This document shows, in pieces, positions 16,751-26,543 of a DNA stretch of 64,000 bases; the first letter of the stretch is position 1, and every line of letters starts with the position of its first letter. A program made the position numbers and the translations under genes. The DNA is from CCMP332 sp040218795 (GTDB taxonomy: Bacteria > Bacteroidota > Bacteroidia > Cytophagales > CCMP332): assembly GCA_040218795.1 (NCBI GenBank), contig JAVJQT010000005.1, positions 248,001 through 312,000 of the forward strand, read 5' to 3'. A model generated the notes under the pieces. The model was not told where the DNA came from and did not search any database. It saw only the letters and a program-made list of their open reading frames with translations.

Positions 16751-16783
16751 TAATTCTTAATTTCTAATTCGTAATTGAATGTG

Positions 16784-16857
16784 AGCCCCCAGAAGGATTC
16801 GAACCATCGACCTACTGATTACAAATCAGTTGCTCTGACCAACTGAGCTATGGAGGC
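16784..16857 (-). tRNA. tRNA-Thr (anticodon TGT)
   Basis: The minus strand folds into a 74-nt cloverleaf. The acceptor is GCCTCCA/TGGGGGC, the D-arm GCTC...GAGC, and the anticodon stem ACTGA/TCAGT with loop TTTGTAA (anticodon TGT, complement of 16821-16823). The T-loop is TTCGAAT. The T-stem has one T-T mismatch. CCA is not encoded. Confidence 0.95.
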
Positions 16858-16917
16858 TTTTATTCGCTATCTGCGAAATTTGTGCAAATCTATAAAGGCG
16901 AAATGAAAAAGCAAATT

Positions 16918-19035
16918 TTACTTATCGATCTGACGCAATAATTTTATTTTGTCCTTTAATTTTTGAATTTGCTCTTCTGCCTGATCAATTTTGTTTTGCA
17001 CATCATCCTTTAATTTTTCGGCATTCTTTGTCGAGGCAAAAAACTCCATATTGTTTTTGAGCGTAACCGTATTATCCTGAAGTTTGGATATCTGTCTGCG
17101 CATTTTGTCAATTTCTCCGTGAATATTTCTCGATCCTCTAAAATCGGATTTCATCAAAAGCGCCTTAAGTTTGGTTTTGGCCATTTCCAGGCTGTCTTCC
17201 TTAAAATCATCCGCTTTTTCGATTATGGAATCAATGGCTTCACTGATTGCTTTTTTAGACGATTTAATTGCTTTTTTAGGTACAAATCCTAATTCCGTCC
17301 ACTCTTTTATGAGTTTTTCAACTTCTTCAAGATTCTCTTCGCTAAGCGATTTCAAAGTCTTTATTTTTTCAACGACCTCATTTTTCTTTTGAAGATTTAC
17401 TTCAAAATCTTTTTCTCTTTCTTTTTGATTGCCACGTAAATTATCAAAGAAGGCATCACAGGCCGATTTGAAACGCTTATAAACATCTTCGCTCTTTTTC
17501 CTGGGTGCAGGCCCGATATTCTTCCACTCTCTTTGAATTTGCTTGACTTTCTCCGATTGCTGTGCCAGATCTTCTGTTGATTTATTTATTTCTTCAACCT
17601 GCTCACATAGTTTGACTTTGAGTTCATGATTTTTTTCCCTCGCCTCGTCTAAAGCCTTAAAAAATTGTTGCTTGCTCTTAAAAAATCCTTTAAAATGGGA
17701 CCAAAAAGACTTTGAAATTTCCTTTGATAATTCTCTGGGAACCGGACCAATTTTTTTCCACTCTTCCTGAATGTTCAATATCTCCCTCGACTTTTCATTC
17801 CACTCTGAAATTTTATCCGAACTGTAATCGATAAATGTTTCAAGCTTTGTGATTAGTTCCTTTTTCTTTTCCAGGTTATCGTCGAGTTTTTTCTTAAACT
17901 CTGCAGCTACAACTTGTTTTCTTTCATGAACCTTATCAGAAATATTCTTAAACTCCTCCCAAAGTTGAGCTCTTATTTCCTGTGGAACCGGCCCTATATG
18001 TTTGTATTCTTCATGCAGTTTTTTCAGCTCTGCTACGGCTGCATTTACCGGATTTATAGTTAATAATTCCTTAGCCCTTTCAATGACCTCTTTCTTAAGT
18101 TTTTCGTTTTTCTTTCTGTCGAGATCCTTTAATTCAAAAAAGATGCTCCTTTTATCATAAAAACGATCTCTAAGTGCATTAAAATTGGCCCATAGCTCTC
18201 TTGTATAATTGTTTGGAATTGGTTCCGCATTTTTCCATTCGGACTCTATCTCTTTGAGTTTTTTTATTCCAACATTATCCTCTTCCTCGTCCACAAATTG
18301 GCGAAGTTCTTCGAGTAGCTCTTCTTTCCTTTTTAGATTTTCCTCTTTTAACTGGTTGAGATCCGAGTGTGCCTTCTTTTTCTTTTCTTTGAATCCATCG
18401 TAATAGGTTTTGAACTGCTGGACCAGCTCTTTGTCTTTGGTAAATTCAAAATCATCTTTGGTATTTCCCTCTTCTTTGAGAAACTCTTCAAGTGCCTGTT
18501 CTTTGTCCTGATCGATCAAATGAAAAAATGCCTCCTTAATAGCATCAATTCTTTTTTCAGATATCTTGATGATGTCCTTACCCGTAACTTCTTTTATCTT
18601 TTCGAGTAACTCTTCCTTGTTTAATTTATCGTAGTCTTCTTCTTCGTGTTCTTCGTGGTCTTCATCATCAAATTCGTAGACTTCGTGATGTTCTTCCGAG
18701 GATTTTTCTTTATCTCCTTTCTCTTCTTTTGGGCTTTTTTCTTTCGGGCTTTCTACTTTTTTTACTTTCGACGTTTTTTCCTCTGAAGCTTTTTTTGAAT
18801 CCTCACTTGGTGCTTTTTCTTCTTTCTTACCCTTTTTTTTCTCTGCAGGTGCTTCTTTGCCTTTCTTTACGTCAAAACCGGAAAGTGCATCTTCTACCTT
18901 GACTTCAGTTTCTGTCTTGTCACTCTCTTTTGTTGCTTTTTCAGATGGGGGATTTAAATCTTTGTCCTCTTTAGATTTTTTCTTGCTCTGCTCTTCCCTG
19001 GGCAGTCCTTTGTTTTCTTCCTTCTTGTCGTCCAT
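16918..19035 (-). CDS. DUF349-repeat coiled-coil protein
   Basis: Large (705-residue) soluble protein. The first about 160 residues are low-complexity K/E/S. The rest is built from repeated helical DUF349 units, each recognisable by a W-K-x-I-G-x-(V/A)-P-x-(E/K) core. Examples are SEWKNAEPIPNN near 265, EYKHIGPVPQEI near 343, EEWKKIGPVPREL near 430, REWKNIGPAPRKK near 505 and KEWTELGFVPKKA near 575. The C-terminus is a coiled coil. DUF349 proteins are common in Bacteroidota, and in Proteobacteria a related repeat is reported in RNA-chaperone-linked proteins. The role here is unknown. Confidence 0.85.
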   Translation of the reverse strand: MDDKKEENKGLPREEQSKKKSKEDKDLNPPSEKATKESDKTETEVKVEDALSGFDVKKGKEAPAEKKKGKKEEKAPSEDSKKASEEKTSKVKKVESPKEKSPKEEKGDKEKSSEEHHEVYEFDDEDHEEHEEEDYDKLNKEELLEKIKEVTGKDIIKISEKRIDAIKEAFFHLIDQDKEQALEEFLKEEGNTKDDFEFTKDKELVQQFKTYYDGFKEKKKKAHSDLNQLKEENLKRKEELLEELRQFVDEEEDNVGIKKLKEIESEWKNAEPIPNNYTRELWANFNALRDRFYDKRSIFFELKDLDRKKNEKLKKEVIERAKELLTINPVNAAVAELKKLHEEYKHIGPVPQEIRAQLWEEFKNISDKVHERKQVVAAEFKKKLDDNLEKKKELITKLETFIDYSSDKISEWNEKSREILNIQEEWKKIGPVPRELSKEISKSFWSHFKGFFKSKQQFFKALDEAREKNHELKVKLCEQVEEINKSTEDLAQQSEKVKQIQREWKNIGPAPRKKSEDVYKRFKSACDAFFDNLRGNQKEREKDFEVNLQKKNEVVEKIKTLKSLSEENLEEVEKLIKEWTELGFVPKKAIKSSKKAISEAIDSIIEKADDFKEDSLEMAKTKLKALLMKSDFRGSRNIHGEIDKMRRQISKLQDNTVTLKNNMEFFASTKNAEKLKDDVQNKIDQAEEQIQKLKDKIKLLRQIDK

Positions 19036-19059
19036 ATCCTAATCATTTAGGTTCAATGC

Positions 19060-19641
19060 TCAATTCAATCTGGGGTCGGAAGGCGAATTTGCCAGCCATT
19101 TCAGCTCACCTCCCATAATTTCCAAAACCCGTTTCCACATATTGGTGGAATCGGCTTCAAAAATACTATTATCACCAAGGTCTGCGACAAACCATGATTT
19201 CTCTTCAATTTCGCGATCCAGCTGTCCGGCATCCCAACCGGAATAACCAATAAAAAATTTAATTTTATCAAGATCGATCGAATCGCTGATGATCTTGATT
19301 TTCAATTGTTCAAAATCGCCGCCCCAATAAATACCATTGGCCAACTCAATTGAATCTATGATTTCATTACCTAGTTTATGAATGAAATGCAATGTATTTT
19401 GTTGAACAGGTCCGCCAATTAAAAGTTCTTTGGCATTGCCTTCCAGGTCTTCCAAAACCTCCCCTAATTTTACTTCTATAGGTCTGTTAAGTACAAGGCC
19501 AAAAGTCCCATTTTCATTGTGTTCGCAAATAAGTATAACACTCCGGTCAAAATTCGGATCTTTCAGAAATGGTTCTGATATCAGAATACTGCCTTTCTTA
19601 ACTTCGGGCATGTTGTAATCCGGATATAAATTAATGTTCAT
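19060..19641 (-). CDS. YqgE/AlgH family protein
   Basis: Conserved cytoplasmic protein of unknown molecular function. Family hallmarks are GSILISEPFLKDPNFDRSVI near the start, HNENGTFGLVLNRP, the GGPVQQNTLHFIH segment and GYSGWDAGQLDREI near residue 130. The 193-residue length is normal. It lies 2 bp after the miaE gene and is likely co-transcribed with it. I do not assign a gene symbol because the E. coli names reflect unrelated phenotypes. Confidence 0.9.
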   Translation of the reverse strand: MNINLYPDYNMPEVKKGSILISEPFLKDPNFDRSVILICEHNENGTFGLVLNRPIEVKLGEVLEDLEGNAKELLIGGPVQQNTLHFIHKLGNEIIDSIELANGIYWGGDFEQLKIKIISDSIDLDKIKFFIGYSGWDAGQLDREIEEKSWFVADLGDNSIFEADSTNMWKRVLEIMGGELKWLANSPSDPRLN

Positions 19642-19643
19642 AT

Positions 19644-20228
19644 TTAATGCAAAGCTGCTCTTATTGGCAAGTTATTTAAAATTTCCTTTTCTAAAGCATC
19701 CCATTCATCAAGACGCTTATAAACTTTGTCTTCATCTTCATAATTCAAAGCCATTTTAACAAAAATATTGCCATGTTTTGCCTCTGAGGCCCATAAATTA
19801 TGATAAAACTTTTTCATTTCAGGGTCTTGAATATTCTCATAAATCAAACGAAATCGTTCCGCCCCACGGCATTCCACTACAGAAGCCAGCAATAAGCGGT
19901 CAATAAATCGCTCTTCCCTACCCGAATGACAATGCTTGAGCAATTCAGAAACATAAGGGTCTTTTGGTATCTCATGCACCAAAGAAATATTTCTCGACTC
20001 CATAATCTTATAAACCTCCTGAAAATGCTCCAGTTCTTCTACCGCAGTTTCAATCAATTCAGGAATGATTTCTTTTCGATCCGGATATTTTGCCACCAGA
20101 CTCATCGCCATTGCTGAGGCCTTCCTTTCGCAATCCGCATGATCCTGAAGAAATGAATTGAAATCAGATAATACCGCTTCTACCCATTCTTTTTTACTGA
20201 CACCGCTTAATTCTATACTTAGTTTCAT
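19644..20228 (-). CDS. miaE: tRNA 2-methylthio-N6-isopentenyl-A37 hydroxylase
   Basis: Non-haem di-iron enzyme that hydroxylates ms2i6A at position 37 of tRNAs. The ferritin-like four-helix core shows the expected carboxylate/histidine ligands: E-x-x-H in EELEHFQEVYKIM, ECRGAERF, and EAKHGNIF. The start MKLSIELSG (ATG at 20226-20228) was preferred over an ATG 14 codons upstream that adds an unlikely hydrophobic leader. It is divergent from pdxH. Confidence 0.85.
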   Translation of the reverse strand: MKLSIELSGVSKKEWVEAVLSDFNSFLQDHADCERKASAMAMSLVAKYPDRKEIIPELIETAVEELEHFQEVYKIMESRNISLVHEIPKDPYVSELLKHCHSGREERFIDRLLLASVVECRGAERFRLIYENIQDPEMKKFYHNLWASEAKHGNIFVKMALNYEDEDKVYKRLDEWDALEKEILNNLPIRAALH

Positions 20229-20309
20229 TATTTTGCCGAGGTAAATACCAAAAAATATATTTGATAGCAAAAATAAAAACCAAAAAGCGTATTTCGGTTT
20301 TTTATTAAT

Positions 20310-20960
20310 ATGACAAAGCCCTCAAAGGAAATCACAGATTTAAGACGAGAATATACCGCTTCGCAATTGGATGTTGATTCGGTACTCACAGATCCAATTA
20401 TGCAATTCAGAAAATGGTTTGATGAAGCAGGTAATTCAGACATATTGGAGCCTAATGCTATGGTCCTTTCTACGATTGATCAAAATAGCAGAGCAACACA
20501 AAGAACCGTATTACTAAAAGCTATTGATAAAGATGGTTTTGTCTTTTATACCAATTACACCAGTCGTAAGGCCAAGCACATCGAAAATAATCCTAATGTT
20601 TCCGTGCTTTTTCCCTGGTATGAACTTGAACGCCAGGTAAGCATTGAAGGTAAAGTTGAAAAAGTAAGCACCGCTCAATCTTTAAAATATTTTTTAAGCA
20701 GACCTTTTGGAAGTCAGTTGGGGGCATGGGTTTCAAATCAGAGCGAAGTCATAAGCTCCAGAAGCATTTTAGAGGAGAAACTCGCTGAAATGAAATCCAA
20801 ATTCAACAAAGGAAAAGTACCTTTACCCGATTTTTGGGGAGGGTATAAAATAATCCCTGAAAGGATAGAATTTTGGCAGGGAAGATCAAATCGATTGCAC
20901 GATAGAATTGAATTTAAAAAAGAATTAGAAAACTGGAAGATTCAAAGGCTCTCACCCTAA
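20310..20960 (+). CDS. pdxH: Pyridoxamine 5'-phosphate oxidase
   Basis: FMN enzyme that oxidises pyridoxamine/pyridoxine 5'-phosphate to pyridoxal 5'-phosphate, the last step of vitamin B6 synthesis and salvage. Characteristic segments are TQRTVLLKAIDKDGFVFYTNYTSRKA (FMN binding), LERQVSIEG, SRPFGSQLGAWVSNQS, and the C-terminal FWGGYKIIPERIEFWQGRSNRLHDR with the substrate-contact RLHDR. Length 216 is normal. The reading frame of the next gene opens within its last codons. Confidence 0.96.
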   Translation: MTKPSKEITDLRREYTASQLDVDSVLTDPIMQFRKWFDEAGNSDILEPNAMVLSTIDQNSRATQRTVLLKAIDKDGFVFYTNYTSRKAKHIENNPNVSVLFPWYELERQVSIEGKVEKVSTAQSLKYFLSRPFGSQLGAWVSNQSEVISSRSILEEKLAEMKSKFNKGKVPLPDFWGGYKIIPERIEFWQGRSNRLHDRIEFKKELENWKIQRLSP

Positions 20961-20998
20961 TTGAAAAATACCTCAAAAGGGCTACACTAAGAAATCAA

Positions 20999-22225
20999 TT
21001 GATAAAACAGGATCCACATCCCGATCTTGATTTTATTATTGTAATTCCCGCTTTCTCTGAAAGCCATCTTGGCGACACTCTAAAATCTCTGCTCAACTGT
21101 GAAAATGATAATATTCGTGTAGAAATTCTTGTAATTGTCAATGACCGTATTGATAGCAGCAAGGAAACCAAGGAGATCAATAAAAATACAATCCGGGGCC
21201 TGGATCGGATTTCAAAGGAAAATTCCAATGATAGAATCAGGCTTTATTATAGCTTTCAGCGAGATTTGGATATAAAACACGGAGGTGTAGGTCTGGCCCG
21301 AAAAATGGGTATGGATGAAGCGCTTCGCAGGGCTTATTCAATTCAGTCTTTTGGCATGCCTATCATTTGTCTGGATGCAGATTGCACTGTCAGCAGCAAT
21401 TACTTGATGCAAATTCACACACATTTTAAACAAAACCCTGACTCACCGGGAGCATCCATATATTTTGAACACCAATTAGACAATAAAGCCATTGTCTATT
21501 ATGAATTATTCCTAAGATATTATATCAATGCACTTCGGTTTGCAGGATATCCATTTGCCTATCATACGGTTGGTTCGAGCATGGCAGTTCGTGCCCTGGA
21601 ATATGCCATGGAAGGAGGAATGAATCGGAGAAAAGCGGGAGAAGATTTTTATTTCATTCACAAAATAATTCCAAGAGGCCAATTCAGTGAAATTAACGCA
21701 TGTACGGTTTATCCATCTGCCAGAAAATCAGAGCGGGTGCCATTTGGGACAGGAAAAGCCATGATAGAGTTTGAGAAAAATTCTGAGAAATACCTCAATT
21801 TTTATGATTTTCAAATATTTGTCGATTTAAAAAAAGTACTAACACAGATAGATGAGTGGTATGAATGCCGAAATTCTCAAAAATCTTTAGAGCTTTCTTA
21901 CAGTGCCTTACCTAAAGTTTTTAAATCATTTATTGATTTGACAGAATTTCTATGGCAGATAAATGAAGCTAAAGAAAACAGCTCATCTCAAAAAAACTTT
22001 AACAAAAGGATATTTCAATGGCTGGATGCCTTTACCATCCTAAAATTGATTCACTTTGCAAGAGATCATTATTATCCCAATTCAAATGCTTTGGATTGTG
22101 CAAATCGCTTATTAATTACTACAGGCATTAGTAAAAATGAAATATCAAATGTGTCTGATTCGCTTTCTGAATTGCGCAAAATGGATAGAAAGGGGACTTT
22201 ACTAAACCAAATGCGAAATATCTGA
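20999..22225 (+). CDS. Glycosyltransferase family 2-like protein
   Basis: Nucleotide-sugar transferase with a GT-A fold: FIIVIPAFSE near the N-terminus, then IICLDADCTV containing the metal-binding DAD, and an ED-containing KAGEDFYFIHKI. The best start is TTG at 20999. No ATG exists in frame between the preceding stop and this point, although the open frame continues back to within pdxH, so the true N-terminus could be up to about 20 residues longer. Its 3' end overlaps the convergent bshB1 by 24 bp. Acceptor and sugar are unknown. Confidence 0.8.
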   Translation: MIKQDPHPDLDFIIVIPAFSESHLGDTLKSLLNCENDNIRVEILVIVNDRIDSSKETKEINKNTIRGLDRISKENSNDRIRLYYSFQRDLDIKHGGVGLARKMGMDEALRRAYSIQSFGMPIICLDADCTVSSNYLMQIHTHFKQNPDSPGASIYFEHQLDNKAIVYYELFLRYYINALRFAGYPFAYHTVGSSMAVRALEYAMEGGMNRRKAGEDFYFIHKIIPRGQFSEINACTVYPSARKSERVPFGTGKAMIEFEKNSEKYLNFYDFQIFVDLKKVLTQIDEWYECRNSQKSLELSYSALPKVFKSFIDLTEFLWQINEAKENSSSQKNFNKRIFQWLDAFTILKLIHFARDHYYPNSNALDCANRLLITTGISKNEISNVSDSLSELRKMDRKGTLLNQMRNI

Positions 22226-22921
22226 GATTCCTATGGCTCTTTTTTGAATCAAACCTTCCGCATATTCGACGCCAATTCTATGACCCAGATCACGTGCTCT
22301 TGCTTCAAAAAACTTCCAGAATTTTTGGCTTGAAAGATAAGTTTCGTGTTTCTCTTCGCTATTCGGATCGTAAAACTGACTGCGATAGGCTTTAATCGAG
22401 TCCATTCTTTTCTCCCAATAGGGAGACACATCCACGATTATACTTGGTTGAAGTTCGCGGTCCTGTAGGTAATGGTATAGGTTATTGGCCTTCCACCTCT
22501 CCTGCTTTTTCCCTTCCCAAAATGTTTCGTAATTCAACAATCCCGCATAAAAATGTGCCCTTTCAACCATTCTTGCTGCTTTTCCATGATCCGGATGCCG
22601 GTCTTCAGGGGCATTGGCAAGGATTATTTCAGGCTGAAAAAGTCTTATTTGCTCTACCAGCAATTTTATGTTTTCATGGGATTCCTCAAAATACACATCC
22701 TCAATTTCCAGATTGTGTCTTTCGCTTAATCCTAAAATTTTAGCCGCATTTTTGGCTTCTTTTAAACGGAGCTCAGGGGTACCCCTGGTTCCCATTTCTC
22801 CTTTCGTAAAATCTACAATGGCCGCCTTTTTTCCTTTTTCAGTAAAAGACAAAATGATACCCGAACAACTCATTTCAATGTCATCAGGATGTGCACCAAA
22901 AGCCAGTAGATCTACTTTCAT
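22202..22921 (-). CDS. bshB1: Bacillithiol biosynthesis deacetylase
   Basis: Zinc-dependent LmbE/PIG-L-type deacetylase that removes acetate from GlcNAc-malate during bacillithiol synthesis. The metal motif GAHPDD (residues about 9-14) and the second HPDHG motif around 110 are present, along with FTKGEMGTRG typical of BshB1. Its start ATG (22919-22921) shares one base with the trxB stop (TAATG). A thiol cofactor gene coupled to thioredoxin reductase makes physiological sense. Confidence 0.92.
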   Translation of the reverse strand: MKVDLLAFGAHPDDIEMSCSGIILSFTEKGKKAAIVDFTKGEMGTRGTPELRLKEAKNAAKILGLSERHNLEIEDVYFEESHENIKLLVEQIRLFQPEIILANAPEDRHPDHGKAARMVERAHFYAGLLNYETFWEGKKQERWKANNLYHYLQDRELQPSIIVDVSPYWEKRMDSIKAYRSQFYDPNSEEKHETYLSSQKFWKFFEARARDLGHRIGVEYAEGLIQKRAIGISDISHLV

Positions 22922-23862
22922 TAGATAATTCCTTCTTCGGTGAGCCAGCGTTCTGCATCGAGGGCCGCCATACAACCTGTCCCTGCCGCAGTTACAGCCT
23001 GTCTGTAAACTTTGTCAGCGGCATCACCACTTACAAAAACACCCGGGATTTTTGTTTTTGAGGTTCCCGGTACGACTTTCAAATAGCCTGTATCGTCCAT
23101 ATCCAATTGGCCTTCAAAAATATCTGTATTTGGTTTATGGCCAATGGCTACAAAAAATCCACCAATTTCTATTACTTTCTTTTCTCCTGTTTTATTGTTT
23201 AATAAACGCACTGAATGCACTTCCTCATCGCCGAGAATTTCATCTGTTTCATGATTCCAAAGTACTTCGATATTTTTAGAATTATAAACCCGTTCCTGCA
23301 TGATTTTAGAAGCGCGCATTTCATCTCTTCGGACAATAAGATAAACTTTAGAGCATATTTTAGATAGATAAGTCGCTTCCTCGGCAGCAGTATCGCCTCC
23401 CCCAACAACCGCTACATCCTGTCCTTTAAAAAAGAAACCATCACAAACGGCACAGGCAGAAACGCCTTTGGAGTTAAACTTTTGCTCAGACTCCAAACCG
23501 AGCCATTTGGCCGAAGCACCTGTAGAAATAATTACGGTATGAGCCAGCACTTCATGTTCTTCATCTACCACCAATTTTTTTGGATTGGCGTTTAAATCTA
23601 CGGATGTCACCATACCATAGCGTATATCGCTTCCAAAACGCTCGGCTTGTTTTTGAAAATCTATCATCATCATGGGTCCATTGATGCCATCGGGGTAGCC
23701 GGGATAATTTTCAACATCATTGGTAATGGTAAGCTGTCCGCCGGGTTGACCTCCCTGATATAAAACCGGCTCCATACCTGCTCTGGCTGCATAAATGGCT
23801 GCTGTGTATCCTGCAGGACCCGATCCTATTATTACGGTATTGTAGATTTTATTTTCGCTCAT
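22921..23862 (-). CDS. trxB: Thioredoxin-disulfide reductase
   Basis: FAD/NADPH flavoenzyme reducing thioredoxin in the cytoplasm. It has the FAD dinucleotide fold GSGPAGYTAAIYAARAG at about 13-29, redox pair C137-AV-C140 followed by DG, and the NADPH fold VVGGGDTAAEEA near 152. The C-terminal FAD motif is GVFVSGDAADKVYRQAVTAAG. The length of 313 residues matches the low-molecular-weight type. It is translationally coupled to bshB1. Confidence 0.97.
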   Translation of the reverse strand: MSENKIYNTVIIGSGPAGYTAAIYAARAGMEPVLYQGGQPGGQLTITNDVENYPGYPDGINGPMMMIDFQKQAERFGSDIRYGMVTSVDLNANPKKLVVDEEHEVLAHTVIISTGASAKWLGLESEQKFNSKGVSACAVCDGFFFKGQDVAVVGGGDTAAEEATYLSKICSKVYLIVRRDEMRASKIMQERVYNSKNIEVLWNHETDEILGDEEVHSVRLLNNKTGEKKVIEIGGFFVAIGHKPNTDIFEGQLDMDDTGYLKVVPGTSKTKIPGVFVSGDAADKVYRQAVTAAGTGCMAALDAERWLTEEGII

Positions 23863-23917
23863 TGCTAAGTATTTCTAGACTTTAATTTTGACTGCAAAAA
23901 TGTAATATTTCAAAAAT

Positions 23918-23945
23918 AAAAAAGGTCTATAGAAAGACCTTTTTT
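23918..23945 (-). terminator. Terminator downstream of pnp
   Basis: Perfect 11-bp arms AAAAAAGGTCT / AGACCTTTTTT with a 6-nt loop. The stem carries its own T-run in either direction. It sits between the end of pnp and the start of trxB. Confidence 0.85.
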
Positions 23946-23981
23946 ATACTGATTTAATAATGAGAAAAAAACATGTTTGTT

Positions 23982-26120
23982 TTATTCACTTTCTGTTTTT
24001 TCAGGTTTTGGAAGAAGAACTTTTCTGGAAAGTTTGAATTTTCCTGTTCTTTTATCTACATCCAGTAATTTTACCATGATTTCCTCTCCTTCTTCAAGGA
24101 CATCTTCTACTTTCTCTACTCTTTCCCACTTTATCTCAGATACATGTAAAAGTCCTTGTTTGCCGGGAAGGAATTCAATAAATGCTCCGTAAGGCATAAT
24201 GGACTTCACTGTTCCTTCGTAGGTCTCTCCTACTTCCGGTACAGCAATAATTCCTTCGATCCAATTAATGGCTGCTTCCATGGCCACCGCATCTGAAGAG
24301 AAAATGTTCACATGGCCTTTGTTATCAATTTCTTCAATAACAACAGTTGCACCGGTGGTATTTTGAATTTCCTGAATCACTTTTCCACCCGGTCCTATCA
24401 CAGCGCCGATCATGTCTTTTTCAATGACCATATTCGTTGATCTTGGAGCAAAAGGCTTAAGATCAGAATTAGGAGCAGAAATGGTTTTGTTCATTTCGTT
24501 CAAAATATGAAGTCTACCTTCATTGGCTTGCTTGAGTGCTTTTACCAAAATCTCATTGGATAATCCGTCAATTTTGATATCCATCTGACAAGCAGTAATT
24601 CCTTTGGTAGTTCCGGTTACTTTAAAATCCATATCCCCAAGATGATCTTCATCACCAAGGATATCAGAAAGAACAGCATATTTTCCGGTTTCAGCATCGG
24701 TGATCAATCCCATGGCTATACCTGAAACAGGTGAAGATATTTTAATACCCGCATCCATAAGTGCCAATGAACCTGCGCAAACAGTTGCCATTGAACTCGA
24801 ACCGTTGGACTCCATTATGTCTGAAACCACACGAATTGTATATGGATTATTCTCATCTGTAGGAATAACTCTTTTTAATGCTCTCAAAGCCAGGTTGCCA
24901 TGACCGATTTCTCTTCTACCCGGTCCTCGATTAGGCCTCACCTCTCCTGTAGAAAATCCAGGGAAATTGTAGTGAAGCATAAACTTATTGGTTCCTTTTC
25001 GCATTGCTGAATCGATCAATTGCTCATCCAGCTTTGTTCCCAATGTGACTGTCGTTAAAGATTGCGTTTCGCCTCTCGTGAAAATGGCCGAACCATGCGC
25101 AGAAGGCAGATAGTTGATTTCAGTCCATATAGGTCTGATTTCATCTGTTTTTCTACCATCCAAACGGATTTGTGTATCCAATAAGGCTGTTCTGGCTGCT
25201 TTCTTCTCTACGTCATGATAGTATTTTCCGATCAGGAATGAATCGTATTCATGATCTTCAGGCAAGCTTGCGACAAATTCTTCTTTTACCGCGCTAAATT
25301 TTTCCTTCCTCAGGTTTTTATCGGCTATCCCTTCTTTACATATGTCATAAACCTTTTGGTAAGTAGCTTCATGAATCATTTTCTGAAGTTCCTCATCCGA
25401 GTTTTCATGACTGTATTCTCTTTTCTCTGTTTTGCCCAACTCTTTCTCTAATTCTTTTTGAGCCTGGCAATGCAATTTGATCTCGGCATGTCCAAACTGG
25501 ATGGCTTCAATCATTTCCTCTTCAGAGACTTCTGCAAACTCCCCTTCAACCATTGACACATTATCAGCTGTTGCGCCTACCATAATGTCAATATCGCTTT
25601 CGACTATTTCAGCCGGTGAAGGATTACATTTGAATTTGCCATCAACCCGAACCACTCTGGTTTCAGAAATAGGTCCGTTGAACGGAATGTCTGAAATGGA
25701 TAAAGCCGTGGAAGCAGCAAGAGCTGCAAGAGCGTCCGGTGCTACATTATCATCGGCAGATATCATTTGTATATTTACCTGAGTGTCTGCGTGATAATCA
25801 TCCGGGAAAAGCGGACGCAAAGCTCTGTCAACGAGTCTGCATATCAACACTTCAAGGTCAGAAAGTCTTCCTTCTCTTTTTAGAAATCCACCGGGTATTT
25901 TTCCCGATGAAGCAAATTTTTCCTGGTAATCAACAGAAAGTGGTAGAAAATCTACACCTTCTTTAGCATCTTTTGAACTTACTACAGTAGCCAAAATAAT
26001 GGCATTGCCCATTTGAACTGTTACTGCTGCATCTGCCTGTCGGGCAAATCTTCCTGTTTCTAATATAATTTCTCTACCATTTGTAGAGTTAATGATCTTC
26101 TTATGAAATTGGGGTTTCAT
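23982..26120 (-). CDS. pnp: Polyribonucleotide nucleotidyltransferase (PNPase)
   Basis: Phosphorolytic 3'-5' exoribonuclease. Two RNase PH-like domains are visible: one begins ILETGRFARQADAAVTVQMG, and the second contains FPGFSTGEVRPNRGPGRREIGHGNLA and DAGIKISSPVSGIAMGLI. A KH domain (VIGPGGKVIQEIQ near 565) and a C-terminal S1 domain (YEGTVKSIMPYGAFIEFLPGKQGLLHVSEI) follow. Total 712 residues, the usual length. It lies downstream of rpsO, the conserved order in bacteria. Confidence 0.98.
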   Translation of the reverse strand: MKPQFHKKIINSTNGREIILETGRFARQADAAVTVQMGNAIILATVVSSKDAKEGVDFLPLSVDYQEKFASSGKIPGGFLKREGRLSDLEVLICRLVDRALRPLFPDDYHADTQVNIQMISADDNVAPDALAALAASTALSISDIPFNGPISETRVVRVDGKFKCNPSPAEIVESDIDIMVGATADNVSMVEGEFAEVSEEEMIEAIQFGHAEIKLHCQAQKELEKELGKTEKREYSHENSDEELQKMIHEATYQKVYDICKEGIADKNLRKEKFSAVKEEFVASLPEDHEYDSFLIGKYYHDVEKKAARTALLDTQIRLDGRKTDEIRPIWTEINYLPSAHGSAIFTRGETQSLTTVTLGTKLDEQLIDSAMRKGTNKFMLHYNFPGFSTGEVRPNRGPGRREIGHGNLALRALKRVIPTDENNPYTIRVVSDIMESNGSSSMATVCAGSLALMDAGIKISSPVSGIAMGLITDAETGKYAVLSDILGDEDHLGDMDFKVTGTTKGITACQMDIKIDGLSNEILVKALKQANEGRLHILNEMNKTISAPNSDLKPFAPRSTNMVIEKDMIGAVIGPGGKVIQEIQNTTGATVVIEEIDNKGHVNIFSSDAVAMEAAINWIEGIIAVPEVGETYEGTVKSIMPYGAFIEFLPGKQGLLHVSEIKWERVEKVEDVLEEGEEIMVKLLDVDKRTGKFKLSRKVLLPKPEKTESE

Positions 26121-26158
26121 TTATTTTGAGGTTATGTGTAAATGGTGTGAAAAAGAAT

Positions 26159-26179
26159 AAGGGAACAATTCGTCCCCTT
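26159..26179 (-). terminator. Hairpin between rpsO and pnp
   Basis: On the minus strand AAGGGGAC and GTTCCCTT pair around a short GAATT loop, followed by ATTCTTTTTC. It lies just after the rpsO stop and upstream of pnp, where other bacteria have a partial terminator and a processing site used in pnp autocontrol. Either role is possible. Confidence 0.55.
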
Positions 26180-26191
26180 ACCTTATTAAAA

Positions 26192-26461
26192 TTACTTTCT
26201 AAGATCCAATTTGGAAATTATGGCACGATATCTTTCGATATCTGTATGCTGCAGATACTTTAGCATTTTTTTACGCTTACCAACGAGCTGTAGCAAACCT
26301 CTTCGAGAGGAATAATCTTTTTTATTGGTCTTAAGGTGATCAGTCAGGTTCTTAATTCTTGTTGTAAATAGAGCTATTTGGCCTTCGGCTGAACCTGTGT
26401 CTGTTTTGCTTGAACCAAATTCTGCAAATACTTTTGCTTTTTCTTCTTTTGTAATCGACAT
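26192..26461 (-). CDS. rpsO: 30S ribosomal protein S15
   Basis: Primary binder of 16S rRNA helices 20-22 in the small subunit. The 89-residue protein shows the conserved S15 features: GSAEGQIALFTTRIKNLTDHLK, then KDYSSRRGLLQLVGKRKKMLKYL and the RYRAIISKLDLRK ending. It is immediately upstream of pnp in the usual order. Confidence 0.98.
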   Translation of the reverse strand: MSITKEEKAKVFAEFGSSKTDTGSAEGQIALFTTRIKNLTDHLKTNKKDYSSRRGLLQLVGKRKKMLKYLQHTDIERYRAIISKLDLRK

Positions 26462-26543
26462 CTTCTAATCTTTATTCTTCTTTTTTTATCTTAATCTGTG
26501 AAATAGCTTGCAAAATTAACCAATTCTACTATTAATCAAAAGA

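Noticed and set aside
17171..19042. Plus-strand frames rich in F and S across the DUF349 gene
   Set aside because: Antisense of K/E-rich coiled-coil codons; no independent support.
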